A stretch of DNA of 64,000 bases from Luteibacter sp. 9135. GTDB taxonomy: Bacteria > Pseudomonadota > Gammaproteobacteria > Xanthomonadales > Rhodanobacteraceae. Position 1 is the first letter of the stretch, and each line of letters begins with the position of its first letter. Positions 26,471 through 35,854 of the stretch are shown in pieces. A program made the translations under genes and the position numbers. The notes beneath the pieces were generated by a model, which searched no databases, was not told the DNA's origin, and saw only the letters and a list, made by a program, of their open reading frames with translations. The stretch covers positions 1,397,001-1,461,000 of the forward strand of contig NZ_JQNB01000001.1 of assembly GCF_000745005.1 (NCBI RefSeq), in the 5' to 3' direction.

Positions 26471-26477
26471 TCTTCCC

Positions 26478-26975
26478 TCAGAACGGCGGCAAGCTTCCCG
26501 CTGATTTCTCGTGTTCCTTCAGCAGCGGAAGCTGCGCGCGCGCATAGTCGCGGATCTCCACGTCATCGCCCTTTTCGGCTTCCAGTTGGTAAAGCCCGGT
26601 GGTCTGTTTGTGGTCGCGCACCACCGCATCCGAGTACGCACGGTCGAACGCGGCGCCGTCCAGCGCCTTGATCCGGTCGATCTCCTGCTGCTGCGCCGGT
26701 TCCGGGGCGATGGCGATCTGCACGCCCTTGCTCCCGGCAAGCCTGGCCAGCGCGTCGTTGGCCTGGGTGTGGTCGGCGACCATGCTCGCCGCATAGGTTT
26801 TCACGTCCTTGGACGATGCCTGCTCCGCCGCGAGCTTGCCGAGCGCGATCTGCGTCAGGCTGGCGCTGCTGGCGCGTCGCACGAAATCGGTGTCCGCAGT
26901 CGTGGTCTTGACCGCCTGTGCCGCCGCCGTGCCCGCAAGGACCAGCGACAGCAGTGCCGTAAGGATTCGGGTCAT
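26478..26975 (-). CDS. DUF4142-family exported protein
   Basis: 165 residues with a Sec signal peptide (MTRILTALLSLVLAGTAAAQ) and an all-helical ferritin-like body. DUF4142 features are visible: DFVRRASSASLTQIALGKLA, VKTYAASMVADHTQANDALA, and a C-terminal helix with YARAQLPLLKEHEKSA. Members are periplasmic or envelope proteins of unknown biochemical role, often stress-associated. It ends seven bases beyond the tRNA-Arg gene on the opposite strand. Confidence 0.85.
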   Translation of the reverse strand: MTRILTALLSLVLAGTAAAQAVKTTTADTDFVRRASSASLTQIALGKLAAEQASSKDVKTYAASMVADHTQANDALARLAGSKGVQIAIAPEPAQQQEIDRIKALDGAAFDRAYSDAVVRDHKQTTGLYQLEAEKGDDVEIRDYARAQLPLLKEHEKSAGSLPPF

Positions 26976-27026
26976 GAGCGGGTTGCCTCTGAGGGAAAGA
27001 CGGATGCTTTTGTCGACGAGACAAAG

Positions 27027-27059
27027 AACGACGCCCCGGTTTGGGGCCGGGGCGTCGTT
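27027..27059 (-). terminator. Strong hairpin between DUF1328 and DUF4142 genes
   Basis: AACGACGCCCC and GGGGCGTCGTT form an 11-base perfect stem, about 25 bases past the DUF1328 stop. It likely ends that transcript, although neither flank has a strong U-run. Confidence 0.65.
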
Positions 27060-27083
27060 CCTCTTACCTGGATATGTCGCGGC

Positions 27084-27257
27084 TTATATGCGCGGCCCGC
27101 GACGCAGGCCGCCGAACAGCAGCGACAGGATGAACAGGATCAGGAAAACCACGAACAGGATCTTCGCGATGCTTGCAGCGCCCGCGGCGATACCGGTGAA
27201 ACCGAAGATCGCGGCGATGATCGCGACGACGAAGAAGATGACGGCCCAATGCAGCAT
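27084..27257 (-). CDS. DUF1328 / UPF0391 small membrane protein
   Basis: 57 residues, two hydrophobic helices: [20 protein letters not shown], then [20 protein letters not shown], ending GGLRRGPRI. This is the characteristic YtjA-like UPF0391 pattern of a tiny inner-membrane protein of unknown function, often found near envelope-stress genes. GGAGAA lies seven bases upstream of the ATG. It stands as a single gene between two terminator hairpins. Confidence 0.88.
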   Translation of the reverse strand: MLHWAVIFFVVAIIAAIFGFTGIAAGAASIAKILFVVFLILFILSLLFGGLRRGPRI

Positions 27258-27409
27258 GATGATTCTCCGGGGTGCGGGTTTCTATAAGGCGCCCCGCCGG
27301 GCGTCCATCGCCGCGTCGAGTCGGGTTGTATTCGACCACCGCGTTCCTGAAACCGATGTCTTCGACAGGTGAGTCGACGGCTCACCGCGTCTATGCATGG
27401 CGTACACGC

Positions 27410-27445
27410 AAAAAAAGAGAGCCGCTTGCGCGGCTCTCTTTTTTT
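27410..27445. terminator. Bidirectional intrinsic terminator
   Basis: A-run, GAGAGCCG stem, short loop, complementary CGGCTCTC and a T-run of at least seven. The symmetry gives a U-run on either transcript, but the gene it serves is the lipoprotein on the minus strand, 23 bases upstream. Confidence 0.9.
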
Positions 27446-27468
27446 GACGGGTGTAGGGAGGGGAAGAA

Positions 27469-28059
27469 TTACTTCTTCTTGACCTCGAACGCCTCGTTGC
27501 CCACGGCCTGACCGTTGAGCGAGATGGTGACCTTGTACTTGCCTTCCGGCCACTCGTTCGGATTCTGGATCTTGAACGTGGTGACGGCCGGACCATCGGT
27601 GCTGATCGACTGGCTGATGTCGCTCACGGTGGTGGCGGTCTCGCCGTCCTGGAAGGTCCACTTGGCGTTCAGCGTGGCGCCGGCGGTGGTGCCTTCGGTG
27701 GCAACCGAGGCGTAGATCGTCTTGTCGTTCGGCGCGAAGGCCGTCTTCGCCTTGGCGACCTTCTTGTCGGCGCCGACGGCGCTACCCAGGGTGACCGTGC
27801 CGACCTTCAGCGATTCGCTGGCGGCGACGGGAGCGGCCGGGGTGGCGGCCGGCTGGGCGGCGGGTGCGGCGGCCGGAGCGGCAGCGGCGGTGCCCGAGGC
27901 GGCCGGAGCCGTTGCCGGCGCGGTGGCGGCCGGGGCCGGGGCGGTGGCTGCAGCGGCAGGTGCGTTCTGCTGGTCTTCCTTCTTGCCGCAGGCGGTGAGG
28001 ATCAGCAGGCCGGCAACGGTAGCCGTGCAGAGGGCGGACGAACGGAAGGAAAGCTTCAT
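27469..28059 (-). CDS. Ala/Pro-rich lipoprotein of unknown function
   Basis: 196 residues. The signal peptide MKLSFRSSALCTATVAGLLI ends in a lipobox LTAC, so the mature protein should be lipid-anchored. Residues about 30-80 are almost only Ala, Pro and Thr, a flexible spacer. The C-terminal 110 residues look like a small beta-sandwich (SLKVGTVTLGSAVGADKKV, TTFKIQNPNEWPEGKYKVTI, SLNGQAVGNEAFEVKKK), as in Ig-like ligand or sensor modules. No family is recognised with certainty. Confidence 0.75.
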   Translation of the reverse strand: MKLSFRSSALCTATVAGLLILTACGKKEDQQNAPAAAATAPAPAATAPATAPAASGTAAAAPAAAPAAQPAATPAAPVAASESLKVGTVTLGSAVGADKKVAKAKTAFAPNDKTIYASVATEGTTAGATLNAKWTFQDGETATTVSDISQSISTDGPAVTTFKIQNPNEWPEGKYKVTISLNGQAVGNEAFEVKKK

Positions 28060-28174
28060 GTATGGATTCCGAGAATGACGAGTCAGGTTCGAACGGAGGC
28101 GGCGTCGGGGCCGATCCCCATGGCCGCCGCAGAGTACAGGCTACACAACTAAAGGCAAGACCAATGAAGAATGC

Positions 28175-28191
28175 ATGAATGCTGCATTCAT
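28175..28191 (-). terminator. Palindrome at the end of queF
   Basis: ATGAATGC and GCATTCAT pair around a single base, directly at the queF stop codon. With GC content this low, it is only a weak candidate hairpin. An additional GAATGCAT copy lies next to it. Confidence 0.3.
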
Positions 28192-29021
28192 TATTGTCGC
28201 GCGCCGCGCGGATTGCCGGGCACGGCGTTTCGATCGGTGCTGCGGAAGGGGTTGATGTCCAGGCCGCCGCGGCGGGTGTATCGCGCGTACACGGACAAGG
28301 CTTCCGGGGCGCAACGCGCCGTCATGTCCATGAAGATGCGCTCGACGCATTGCTCGTGGAATTCCGTGTGATTGCGGAACGACACGAGGTAGCGCAGCAG
28401 GCCGGCCTGGTCGATGCGAGGGCCGCGGTAGGCGATCTGCACGCTGCCCCAGTCCGGCTGGCCCGTGACCGGGCAATTGGAACGCAGCAGGTGGGAGACG
28501 AGCACGTCGTCCACGGTGCCCTCGCCGGTGGTGGCGAGGAAATCCGCACGCGGCGGCCCATAGCAGTCGATGGCGATGTCCAGGCTATCCAGCAGGGTGC
28601 CTTCCGGCTCGGCCAGCGCGGTGCCGTCCAGGTCGCCGGGCGCGCGCAGGATCACGTCGGCCATGCCACCGGACGCCGCCGACAGGTCGCGCTGCAGGAT
28701 GGCCTGTACGGCGTCTGCGTCAGCCAGGCGTTCTTGGGCGAAGCTGTTGAGGTACAGCTTGAACGACTTGGACTCGACGATGTGGGGCGTGCTTGCCGGG
28801 AAGCGGAATTCCGCGATGGCCACGACCGGCTTGCCCCGCGTATCCAGCCAGGACAGCTCGTAGCCGTTCCATACATCCACTCCGTGGAAGGGCAACGCGC
28901 CAGCGGCGATGCCGATCTCGTCGCGCTTGCCCTGGCGGGGAATGGGAAAGAGCAGGCCCGCGTCGTAGCGGTCTGCGTACACGGTGGACTTGCCCAGGGG
29001 CGAGTGTTCGGGGGACGACAT
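28191..29021 (-). CDS. queF: NADPH-dependent 7-cyano-7-deazaguanine reductase
   Basis: Reduces preQ0 to preQ1 in queuosine synthesis, the only known nitrile-to-amine reductase. 276 residues, the long (E. coli-type) two-domain form. [20 protein letters not shown] carries the catalytic Cys that forms the thioimide and the conserved Asp seven residues on; [12 protein letters not shown] is the NADPH-site signature, and [10 protein letters not shown] the second-half motif. ATG 29021 was preferred over 29030 since the conserved N-terminus begins there. Monocistronic. Confidence 0.95.
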   Translation of the reverse strand: MSSPEHSPLGKSTVYADRYDAGLLFPIPRQGKRDEIGIAAGALPFHGVDVWNGYELSWLDTRGKPVVAIAEFRFPASTPHIVESKSFKLYLNSFAQERLADADAVQAILQRDLSAASGGMADVILRAPGDLDGTALAEPEGTLLDSLDIAIDCYGPPRADFLATTGEGTVDDVLVSHLLRSNCPVTGQPDWGSVQIAYRGPRIDQAGLLRYLVSFRNHTEFHEQCVERIFMDMTARCAPEALSVYARYTRRGGLDINPFRSTDRNAVPGNPRGARQ

Positions 29022-29106
29022 GGCGACCACGGCAGGAAACAGGTCGCCATTATAAAGGACAGCCGCCCCCGGCCCGTGCCGGCCCGCGGCGCGGCTGTCC
29101 CGCCAT

Positions 29107-30095
<989 letters not shown>

Positions 30096-30099
<4 letters not shown>

Positions 30100-30521
30100 G
30101 CGTGTTTCCTTGCGGAGGGGGAGGGGATGTCGTCGGGGAACGCGGCGCCGGACTCACCATAGGCCGAGCGATACATGGCGATCTTCGTGTCCAGCCGCGC
30201 GATCGTCTCGGTCAGGGTGACCAGTTCACCGCGCAGGAACGCGGCGTGGCGGGCCAGCAGGTCGCCGCGGCGGCGGATGCTTTCCGGGGTCTCGCCTTCG
30301 CGGCGCAGTTCGGAATACTCCTGCAGCGTCCGCATCGACATGCCGGTGGCGCGCATGTGGACGACGAAACGCAGCATGGCGAGTTCGTTCTCGCCGTAGA
30401 TCCGCTGGCCGCTGCGCCGCGGTACGGGATCGATCAGGCCGATCTGCTCGTAGTAGCGCAGCGTGTGCACGGTCAGGCCGGTGGCGAGGGCTGCCTCGGC
30501 GATGGTCAGGGTCGTGGTCAT
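30096..30521 (-). CDS. MerR-family transcriptional regulator
   Basis: 141 residues. Winged helix-turn-helix at residues 5-75 ([51 protein letters not shown]), then a dimerising coiled coil (about 80-125). There is no C-terminal Cys pair, so metal sensing is unlikely; this subgroup usually sits with aldo/keto reductases or dehydrogenases and senses electrophiles or aldehydes. It is upstream of, and overlaps, the reductase gene, and it has a classical MerR-type promoter. Confidence 0.92.
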
Positions 30522-30527
30522 GCCGAA

Positions 30528-30558
30528 AGCCTACGCCTTCGAGTGCACTCGAGGTCAA
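30528..30558 (-). promoter_or_regulatory. MerR-type promoter with operator in a 19-base spacer
   Basis: TTGACC (30553-30558), a 19-base spacer and TAGGCT (30528-30533) on the minus strand, only a few bases before the regulator's ATG. The perfect palindrome TCGAGTGCACTCGA (30539-30552) fills the spacer, extended by CC/GG flanks. The long spacer with a centred dyad is the MerR/SoxR design in which the bound regulator untwists DNA to activate transcription. Confidence 0.75.
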
Positions 30559-30750
30559 GCGTCCCGGCAGACAAGACAAAAGCCGATGCGCTGGCTTGCT
30601 GCGCCGCAACTTGCATCGAGGGAATTTCGGCTTATAAGGCTATTCGGGCATATATGAATCGTTGATGCGTATATAAACCGTCCTGCGCCAATGGGGGTTG
30701 GCGCCGGTCGGTATCCACCTGACCAAACGCTCGCACGGGGAAAACAAGGG

Positions 30751-33726
30751 ATGAACACAGTCGGTTTGCGGCGCAGCATCGTCGCCAGTTCCATCGCGCT
30801 CGCGCTTTGGGCGCCAGCCGTTTTTGCGCAGTCGGCCACGCCGCCGACCGGCACCACCGATAAGCCCGACAAGGCCGTCGAACTGAAGGCCGTGACGGTG
30901 ACCGGCTCGATGATTCCCCGCGTGGAGGTGGAAGGGCCCGCGCCGGTGGTCACCATCACGGGCGAGCAGATCAAGCAGCAGGGCTACACCACGCTGTGGG
31001 AATTCCTCGACTCGTTGCCGCAGGTTGGCCAGCAGATATCCGACTCCGCAGCCTGGGGTTCCAGCTCGGTGAATGCGCGCTCGGTGAATCTTCGTGGCCT
31101 CGGCCCGGGCTTCAGCCTGCTGCTGATCGACGGCCACCGTATCGTCGACTACCCGCAGCCGCTGAACAAGCAGAGCAACTTCCAGAACTACAACAACCTG
31201 CCCACCGGCATGATCGACCATGTCGAGGTACTCGCCTCCGGCGCCTCGTCCATCTACGGCTCGGACGCGGTGGCGGGCGTGGTCAACGTGATCCTGAAGA
31301 AGAACTACAAGGGTGACGAGCTTCAGGTGACCGGCGGTGGCGCCACGCGGGGCGGACGCGCCTACGGCGACATCAATTTCTTCGGCGGCCGGTCGGGCGA
31401 AAACTGGCGCGTCGTCTACAACCTGGAGAAGTCGAACCGCACGGCCCTGTGGGGCATGGACCGGCCTTACCAGGATTCCGTGGCCGATGCGGGCTACGGC
31501 TCATGGAGCCCGGCATCGCGCATGTTCGGCTACCAGTACGACGCCGCGGGATCCATCGCCCTGTCCGTCATGAACGGCAACGGCCAGTACATCGCGCCGC
31601 CTGCGGGCACGTGCGAGAAGTTCAGCAACTCGCGCCTGGCCCAGTCGCATACCGTGTCTACGAACGGCACGCAGATCACCGGCGTGACGGACAACGGTTC
31701 GTACTGCGCGCAGCCCGCCCTGTTCCAGAACTGGGTACTGACGCCGGGCAGCCGCAGCAACAACGGCTACGTGTCGGGCGAATACGATTTCAGCAACGGC
31801 ATGCAGCTGTACGGCTCGGCGGCCCTGTACCGCACCGTCGGTATCTCCAACACCCAGTTGAACGTGTTCGGCTCCGGGCCGTTCTACGACCAGACGACCG
31901 GACAGGTCATCCACCAGGCCATCCGCCAGCTGACCGCGCAGGAAATCGGCACCTCGGCCAACACGCACGACCGCGAGCAGAACTGGAACCTGCAGACCGG
32001 CGTGCGGGGCACCGTCTTCGACGGCAGGTTCAACTGGGACCTGAATCTCAATAGCCAGAAGTACATCGTGCGCGAAGACTTCACCGGCTACAACGCGCAG
32101 GCCATGAGCCGCTTCTTCCTCGGCCAGCAGCAGGGCACCACGGCCGACGGGCTGCCCATCTACGCGATGAACTGGCAGCAGTTCTGGAATCCCATCACGC
32201 CGCAGCAGTACAGCCAGTTCGCGGTGAACGGCGAGAACACCTCGTCGTCGTCGCTCGACCAGGCGCAACTGCGCCTCAATGGCGACCTGTTCAAGTTTCC
32301 GTGGGTGGACGAGGCGGTGGGTTGGGCGGCGGTGCTGGAAGCGGCGCACAACACCTTCAAGCTTTCGCCCGATGCACGCGCGCAGGACCCGGCCACGTTC
32401 CAGAACCCGTTCGGTGCGTACCTCACCGGTGGCGGCACCCGCCAGCGGTATTCGCTGGGCACGGAGTTCCGCGTGCCGCTGCTGGATTCGGTGACCTGGA
32501 CGCTCTCCGGCCGCCTGGACAAGTACAACGACGCCAGCAGTGCCGACGTCGCCCGCACCTGGGGCTCAGGTATCGAATGGCGCCCGTACGACGGGCTCCT
32601 GCTGCGTGGCAGTTACGGCACCAATTTCAAGGCGCCGGACATGCAGGCCATCTACCTGACCGGCTCCACCTCGCCGGTGGGCGACTACATCGACCCGCTG
32701 CAGTGCGTAAGTGCGATCAAGGCGGGCCAGAACAACAGCACATGGTGCAATCAGGTCCAGCGGCCCACCTCGCAGTACTACACGCTGTTCACCAACGGCA
32801 GCCGCCTGCTGCTGCCGCAGACCGGCCACTCGTGGACCTACGGTTTCGTGTGGCAGGTACCGGGCGTGCAGGGCTTGTCCGTGTCGGCGGACTACTGGCA
32901 CATGGGCGTGGACAACGCCATCCAGTACCTCGACCAGGGCACCGTGCTCAATGACGAAGCCGGCTGCCTGACCGGCACCAAGCCCAACGGCACGTCCGGT
33001 CTGTCGCCCTATACGGCACACGTAGCGGGTTCGGCCTACTGCCAGATGGTCACGCAGATGGTGAAGCGCGATGCCACCGGGCAGATCCTTACCGTGCAGT
33101 CCGGCCCGATCAACGAGGCCTCGCTCTACGTCGGCGGCATCGACGCGTCGCTGGATTACAAGTTCCATACGGACGGCTACGGCGATTTCCGCGCGGGCAT
33201 CAATTACACCGACAACCTGTCGTACAAGCAGCGCGTGCTGGCCTCCGACGAGTTGCAGAACACCCGTTACCAGAACGTCGCCAGCCGGGTCACGTGGATC
33301 GGTGAATGGAACAGGGGCGCATGGAACGTGTCGATCTCCGGCACGCGCGCCGGCAGCATGCGCGCGCCGAACTACGACGGTTGCGACACGCTGCCGAACG
33401 GCATCCAGCCGGGCATGGTCACCGTGCCCAACGGCGGGCAGCAGCTGGCCACCGGTGTGTGCCAGGTCACCCAGGACGGCAACCAGGTCACCGTGGCCGA
33501 TACGACCTACAAGGGCCACACCCCCGTCTGGATCACCTGGAACGGCTCCGCCGCCGTGCAGATCAATCCCGACACGCGCCTGAAGCTCACGGTATCGAAC
33601 ATCTTCAACAAGGTCGGCGCGATTCCCTACTACGCCGGCGGCTTCGAGTTCGTCACCACGGGGCAGACGGCCTCCGAGTACAACGGACGGGAAGTGTTCC
33701 TGACATTCGATTACAAGCTCGACTGA
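30751..33726 (+). CDS. TonB-dependent outer-membrane receptor
   Basis: 991 residues with signal peptide (MNTVGLRRSIVASSIALALW). The plug begins LKAVTVTGSMIPRVEVEGPA and has GYTTLWEFLDSLPQVGQQ, VNLRGLGPGFSLLLIDGHRI and IYGSDAVAGVVNVILKK; the barrel ends FLTFDYKLD. This SxIPR type is expanded in Xanthomonadales and often takes up carbohydrates or peptides, but the ligand is not predictable here. The ATG was chosen for the signal peptide and the CAAGGG upstream. The 5' untranslated region has a perfect stem GCGCCAA/TTGGCGC (30685-30704), and the region 30620-30680 is AT-rich, probably the promoter. Confidence 0.9.
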   Translation: MNTVGLRRSIVASSIALALWAPAVFAQSATPPTGTTDKPDKAVELKAVTVTGSMIPRVEVEGPAPVVTITGEQIKQQGYTTLWEFLDSLPQVGQQISDSAAWGSSSVNARSVNLRGLGPGFSLLLIDGHRIVDYPQPLNKQSNFQNYNNLPTGMIDHVEVLASGASSIYGSDAVAGVVNVILKKNYKGDELQVTGGGATRGGRAYGDINFFGGRSGENWRVVYNLEKSNRTALWGMDRPYQDSVADAGYGSWSPASRMFGYQYDAAGSIALSVMNGNGQYIAPPAGTCEKFSNSRLAQSHTVSTNGTQITGVTDNGSYCAQPALFQNWVLTPGSRSNNGYVSGEYDFSNGMQLYGSAALYRTVGISNTQLNVFGSGPFYDQTTGQVIHQAIRQLTAQEIGTSANTHDREQNWNLQTGVRGTVFDGRFNWDLNLNSQKYIVREDFTGYNAQAMSRFFLGQQQGTTADGLPIYAMNWQQFWNPITPQQYSQFAVNGENTSSSSLDQAQLRLNGDLFKFPWVDEAVGWAAVLEAAHNTFKLSPDARAQDPATFQNPFGAYLTGGGTRQRYSLGTEFRVPLLDSVTWTLSGRLDKYNDASSADVARTWGSGIEWRPYDGLLLRGSYGTNFKAPDMQAIYLTGSTSPVGDYIDPLQCVSAIKAGQNNSTWCNQVQRPTSQYYTLFTNGSRLLLPQTGHSWTYGFVWQVPGVQGLSVSADYWHMGVDNAIQYLDQGTVLNDEAGCLTGTKPNGTSGLSPYTAHVAGSAYCQMVTQMVKRDATGQILTVQSGPINEASLYVGGIDASLDYKFHTDGYGDFRAGINYTDNLSYKQRVLASDELQNTRYQNVASRVTWIGEWNRGAWNVSISGTRAGSMRAPNYDGCDTLPNGIQPGMVTVPNGGQQLATGVCQVTQDGNQVTVADTTYKGHTPVWITWNGSAAVQINPDTRLKLTVSNIFNKVGAIPYYAGGFEFVTTGQTASEYNGREVFLTFDYKLD

Positions 33727-33757
33727 GCTGCGGTCCGTTGGGTAGGGGCGGCGGGTG

Positions 33758-33856
33758 AGCGACGACGCGAGCCACGCCGGCCTGCTCGCAAGCGACACAG
33801 CAAGCTGCGCCGGCCAGCTTGCGAACGATGCTGGAGGCTGCGCCGGCCTGCTTTCA
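33758..33856 (+). repeat. Three degenerate 33-base tandem repeats after a receptor gene
   Basis: Three adjacent copies of 33 bases share the core GCCGGCC(T/A)GCT(C/T)(G/T)C. In the one open frame (GTG 33755), they read SDDASHAGLLA, SDTASCAGQLA and NDAGGCAGLLS. This sits 29 bases after the receptor stop and before the convergent thioesterase gene. The small frame (73 codons to 33976) runs into the antisense of the thioesterase gene and has no clear ribosome-binding site. Confidence 0.55.
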
Positions 33857-33899
33857 TCTACTCGGGAAACCGCCAGCGGCGCGTGCGGTTTCCGTGGTG

Positions 33900-34304
33900 T
33901 CAGTGGTCGGCGGTGGCGACCGGCAGCGGCGCGACCGGTGTCGGCTTATGCTCCGCGTCCAGCGCGATCATGGTGAAGGTGCCGCGGGTGCACAGCTCAC
34001 GGGCGCCCGTGATCAGGTCCTCGGTGTACATCGCCACGTCGATCTTCATCGAGGTGCGGCCGACCGACACCACGGTGGCGATCAGTTCCACCATCTGGCC
34101 CTTGCGCACCGGCACGTGGAAATCCACCTGCTCGGAGCGGGCGGTGACGACGATCTGTCGGGAGTAACGCGAAGCGGCAAGGAAGGCCGCCTTGTCCATC
34201 CACGCCAGCGCCTGCCCGCCGAACAGCGTGCCGAGGTGATTGGTATGGTCGGGGAAGACGATTTCGAGGACGCGGGCCTCGATGGGACGGTCGATCTCGG
34301 TCAT
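33900..34304 (-). CDS. Hotdog-fold acyl-CoA thioesterase (YciA-like)
   Basis: 134-residue single-hotdog thioesterase. PDHTNHLGTLFGGQALAWMD is the family signature, with the catalytic Asp and the conserved central-helix Gly residues; VVTARSEQVDFHVPVRKGQM and VSVGRTSMKIDVAMY complete the fold. Length and motifs fit the YciA/acyl-CoA thioester hydrolase group that hydrolyses medium to long acyl-CoAs. Apparently monocistronic. Confidence 0.9.
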   Translation of the reverse strand: MTEIDRPIEARVLEIVFPDHTNHLGTLFGGQALAWMDKAAFLAASRYSRQIVVTARSEQVDFHVPVRKGQMVELIATVVSVGRTSMKIDVAMYTEDLITGARELCTRGTFTMIALDAEHKPTPVAPLPVATADH

Positions 34305-34405
34305 GGGGACGCTTCCTGTTGCAGTGCAGCATGCATCTTACAGGACGTCCGCACGTACGGGACGCGGGTGCCGCACTTACCGAATCGTTTTTTTGGGGGC
34401 GGGGG

Positions 34406-34598
34406 GTAGGAGCGCGCGCACGTGCGCGAACCCTCAGCCTCTAACTGAGGCGAAAGAAGCCGACCGCCTAAACCAGCGAGCGTTTCCGTTCATCCGGTAT
34501 CGCGTACCAGGCTCACGGAAACGCTCGCTCGCCTGGTGCGATATGGCATCGGTTGCCCTTGCCGTGGAGAGGGTTCGCGCACGTGCGTGCGCTCCTAC
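34406..34598. repeat. REP doublet (REPIN) downstream of nrdB
   Basis: Outer arms GTAGGAGCGCGCGCACGTGC(GCGAACCCTC) at 34406-34435 and its inverted copy at 34569-34598 differ by one base. A second pair of 14-base perfect arms (GCGAGCGTTTCCGT, 34476-34489 and 34515-34528) lies within. The GTAGGAGCG head and the internal palindrome resemble Pseudomonas-type REPs, which are mobilised by RAYT transposases. No RAYT is in the window. The rest of this 324-base gap (34305-34628) carries a T7/G-rich run at 34388-34406 and no gene. Confidence 0.75.
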
Positions 34599-34621
34599 AC
34601 CCTCGTTTTTTGAACGAGGGT
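34599..34621 (-). terminator. Hairpin after nrdB
   Basis: ACCCTCGTT and AACGAGGGT pair perfectly around a five-base loop, seven bases past the nrdB stop and directly abutting the REP doublet. The usual U-run is missing, so its activity as a terminator is uncertain. Confidence 0.6.
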
Positions 34622-34628
34622 TCTTGTT

Positions 34629-35657
34629 TCAGAACGACTGGTCGAAGGCGACCTCGCCCTGCACGCCCACTTGGTACGAGGAGACGCGGCGCTCGAAGAA
34701 GTTGGTCAGTTCCTGGACGTCCTGCAGGTCCATGAAGTCGAACGGGTTCTTCGCGCCGTATTTCTTCGGCATGTCGAGCTGGACCAGACGCTGGTCGGCG
34801 CAATACTCGAGGTACTGGCGCATGTCGGTGACGGACAGGCCGGCCACGCCGCCGGAGAGCACATCCGCCGCGAACTGGGTCTCGCAGGCGATCGCGTCTT
34901 CCAGCATGGCTTCCACTTCCTGGCGCATCTGGTCGTCGAAGAGGTCGGGCTCCTGCTCGCGCACGGTGCGCACCACCTCGAAGGCGAAGGCCATGTGGCC
35001 CGACTCGTCGCGGAACACCCAGTTGGTACCCGAGGCCAGGCCGTGCAGCAGGCCGCGCGAACGCAGGTAGTAGACGTAGGCGAAGGCGGCGAAGAAGAAC
35101 AGGCCCTCGATGCAGGCCGCGAAGCAGATCAGGTTGAGCAGGAACTGGCGGCGGTGCTCGCGCGTTTCCAGGCGGTTGAGGTTCTGGATCGAGTCGATCC
35201 ACTTGAAGCAGAACTCCCCCTTCTGGCGGATCGAGGGAATGCTCTCGATCGCGTCGAAGGCCTTGTTGCGCTCGCTCGGCTCCGGAATGTACGTGTCCAG
35301 CAGCGTGAGGTAGAACTGCACGTGCAGCGCTTCCTCGTACAGCTGGCGCGAGAGGTACATGCGCGCCTCGGGCGAGTTCACGTGCTGGTACAGGTTGAGC
35401 ACCAGGTTGTTCGACACGATGGTGTCGCCCGTGGCGAAGAAGGCCACCAGGCGATGGATCAGGTGCCGGTCGGCGTCTGACATCTTCGACTTCAGGTCAC
35501 TGGTATCGAGCGAGAAGTCCACTTCCTCCACCGTCCACGTGTTGCGGATGGCCGAGCGGTACATCTCATAGAACTGCGGGTACTTCATCGGCCGCAGGGT
35601 GAGCTCGAAACCGGGATCGAGGATATGGGTGTCGCGGGCGACGGGCAAAGCGGACAT
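34629..35657 (-). CDS. nrdB: Class I ribonucleoside-diphosphate reductase, beta subunit
   Basis: 342-residue radical-generating subunit. Dimetal ligands and radical Tyr can be placed: Asp in FFATGDTIVSNNL, EALHVQFY (Glu, His at +3 and Tyr four after the His, the Y122-equivalent spacing), Glu in ACIEGLFFFAAFAY and the Glu-His pair in RDESGHMAFAF. The C-terminal tail QGEVAFDQSF is the part that docks on the alpha subunit. ATG 35657 was chosen for GAGGTAG upstream and homology to the family's start; earlier in-frame starts fall in the REP. It follows nrdA with a 197-base gap that contains a REP doublet. Confidence 0.93.
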   Translation of the reverse strand: MSALPVARDTHILDPGFELTLRPMKYPQFYEMYRSAIRNTWTVEEVDFSLDTSDLKSKMSDADRHLIHRLVAFFATGDTIVSNNLVLNLYQHVNSPEARMYLSRQLYEEALHVQFYLTLLDTYIPEPSERNKAFDAIESIPSIRQKGEFCFKWIDSIQNLNRLETREHRRQFLLNLICFAACIEGLFFFAAFAYVYYLRSRGLLHGLASGTNWVFRDESGHMAFAFEVVRTVREQEPDLFDDQMRQEVEAMLEDAIACETQFAADVLSGGVAGLSVTDMRQYLEYCADQRLVQLDMPKKYGAKNPFDFMDLQDVQELTNFFERRVSSYQVGVQGEVAFDQSF

Positions 35658-35722
35658 CGGGGCTACCTCAGAAAGGATGGCGCCAGGCACGGCGGCACCG
35701 TGGCGCGTGTAGCGTGGCACGT

Positions 35723-35832
35723 GTAGGAGCGCACGCTGTGCGCGAAAAGCCAACGAAGCGGAGATGCAGCGCGATCCGCAGCGTTGCCGCGTCGTCGCGT
35801 TGTTGGTTTTCGCGCACAGCGTGCGCTCCTAC
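35723..35832. repeat. REP doublet (REPIN) between nrdA and nrdB
   Basis: GTAGGAGCGCACGCTGTGCG(CGAAAAGCCAAC) at 35723-35754 and its inverted copy at 35802-35832 differ by a single-base indel. On RNA the pair can form a long hairpin within the nrdA-nrdB message. The head GTAGGAGCGC and GTGCGCGAA tail are shared with the doublet downstream of nrdB, so they belong to one repeat family. Confidence 0.8.
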
Positions 35833-35854
35833 ATGGATCGTCGTGCGTGGTCGG

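Noticed and set aside
27469..28059. Ala/Pro-rich lipoprotein as TonB or an LPP-type anchor
   Set aside because: The Pro spacer lacks the Pro-Glu/Pro-Lys pattern of TonB, and the C-terminal part looks like a small beta-sandwich without a TonB C-terminal motif.
33755..33976. 73-codon frame through the 33-base repeats as a real gene
   Set aside because: No Shine-Dalgarno, no promoter, and its second half is only the complement of the thioesterase gene. Kept as a repeat.
34388..34406. T-run plus G-rich tract as a G-quadruplex or terminator
   Set aside because: It does not follow a stem on either strand and no four spaced G-runs are present.
35723..35832. Inverted repeat as an insertion-sequence remnant or CRISPR
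   Set aside because: There are only two inverted copies with unequal interior and no transposase or regularly spaced units; it fits a REP doublet.
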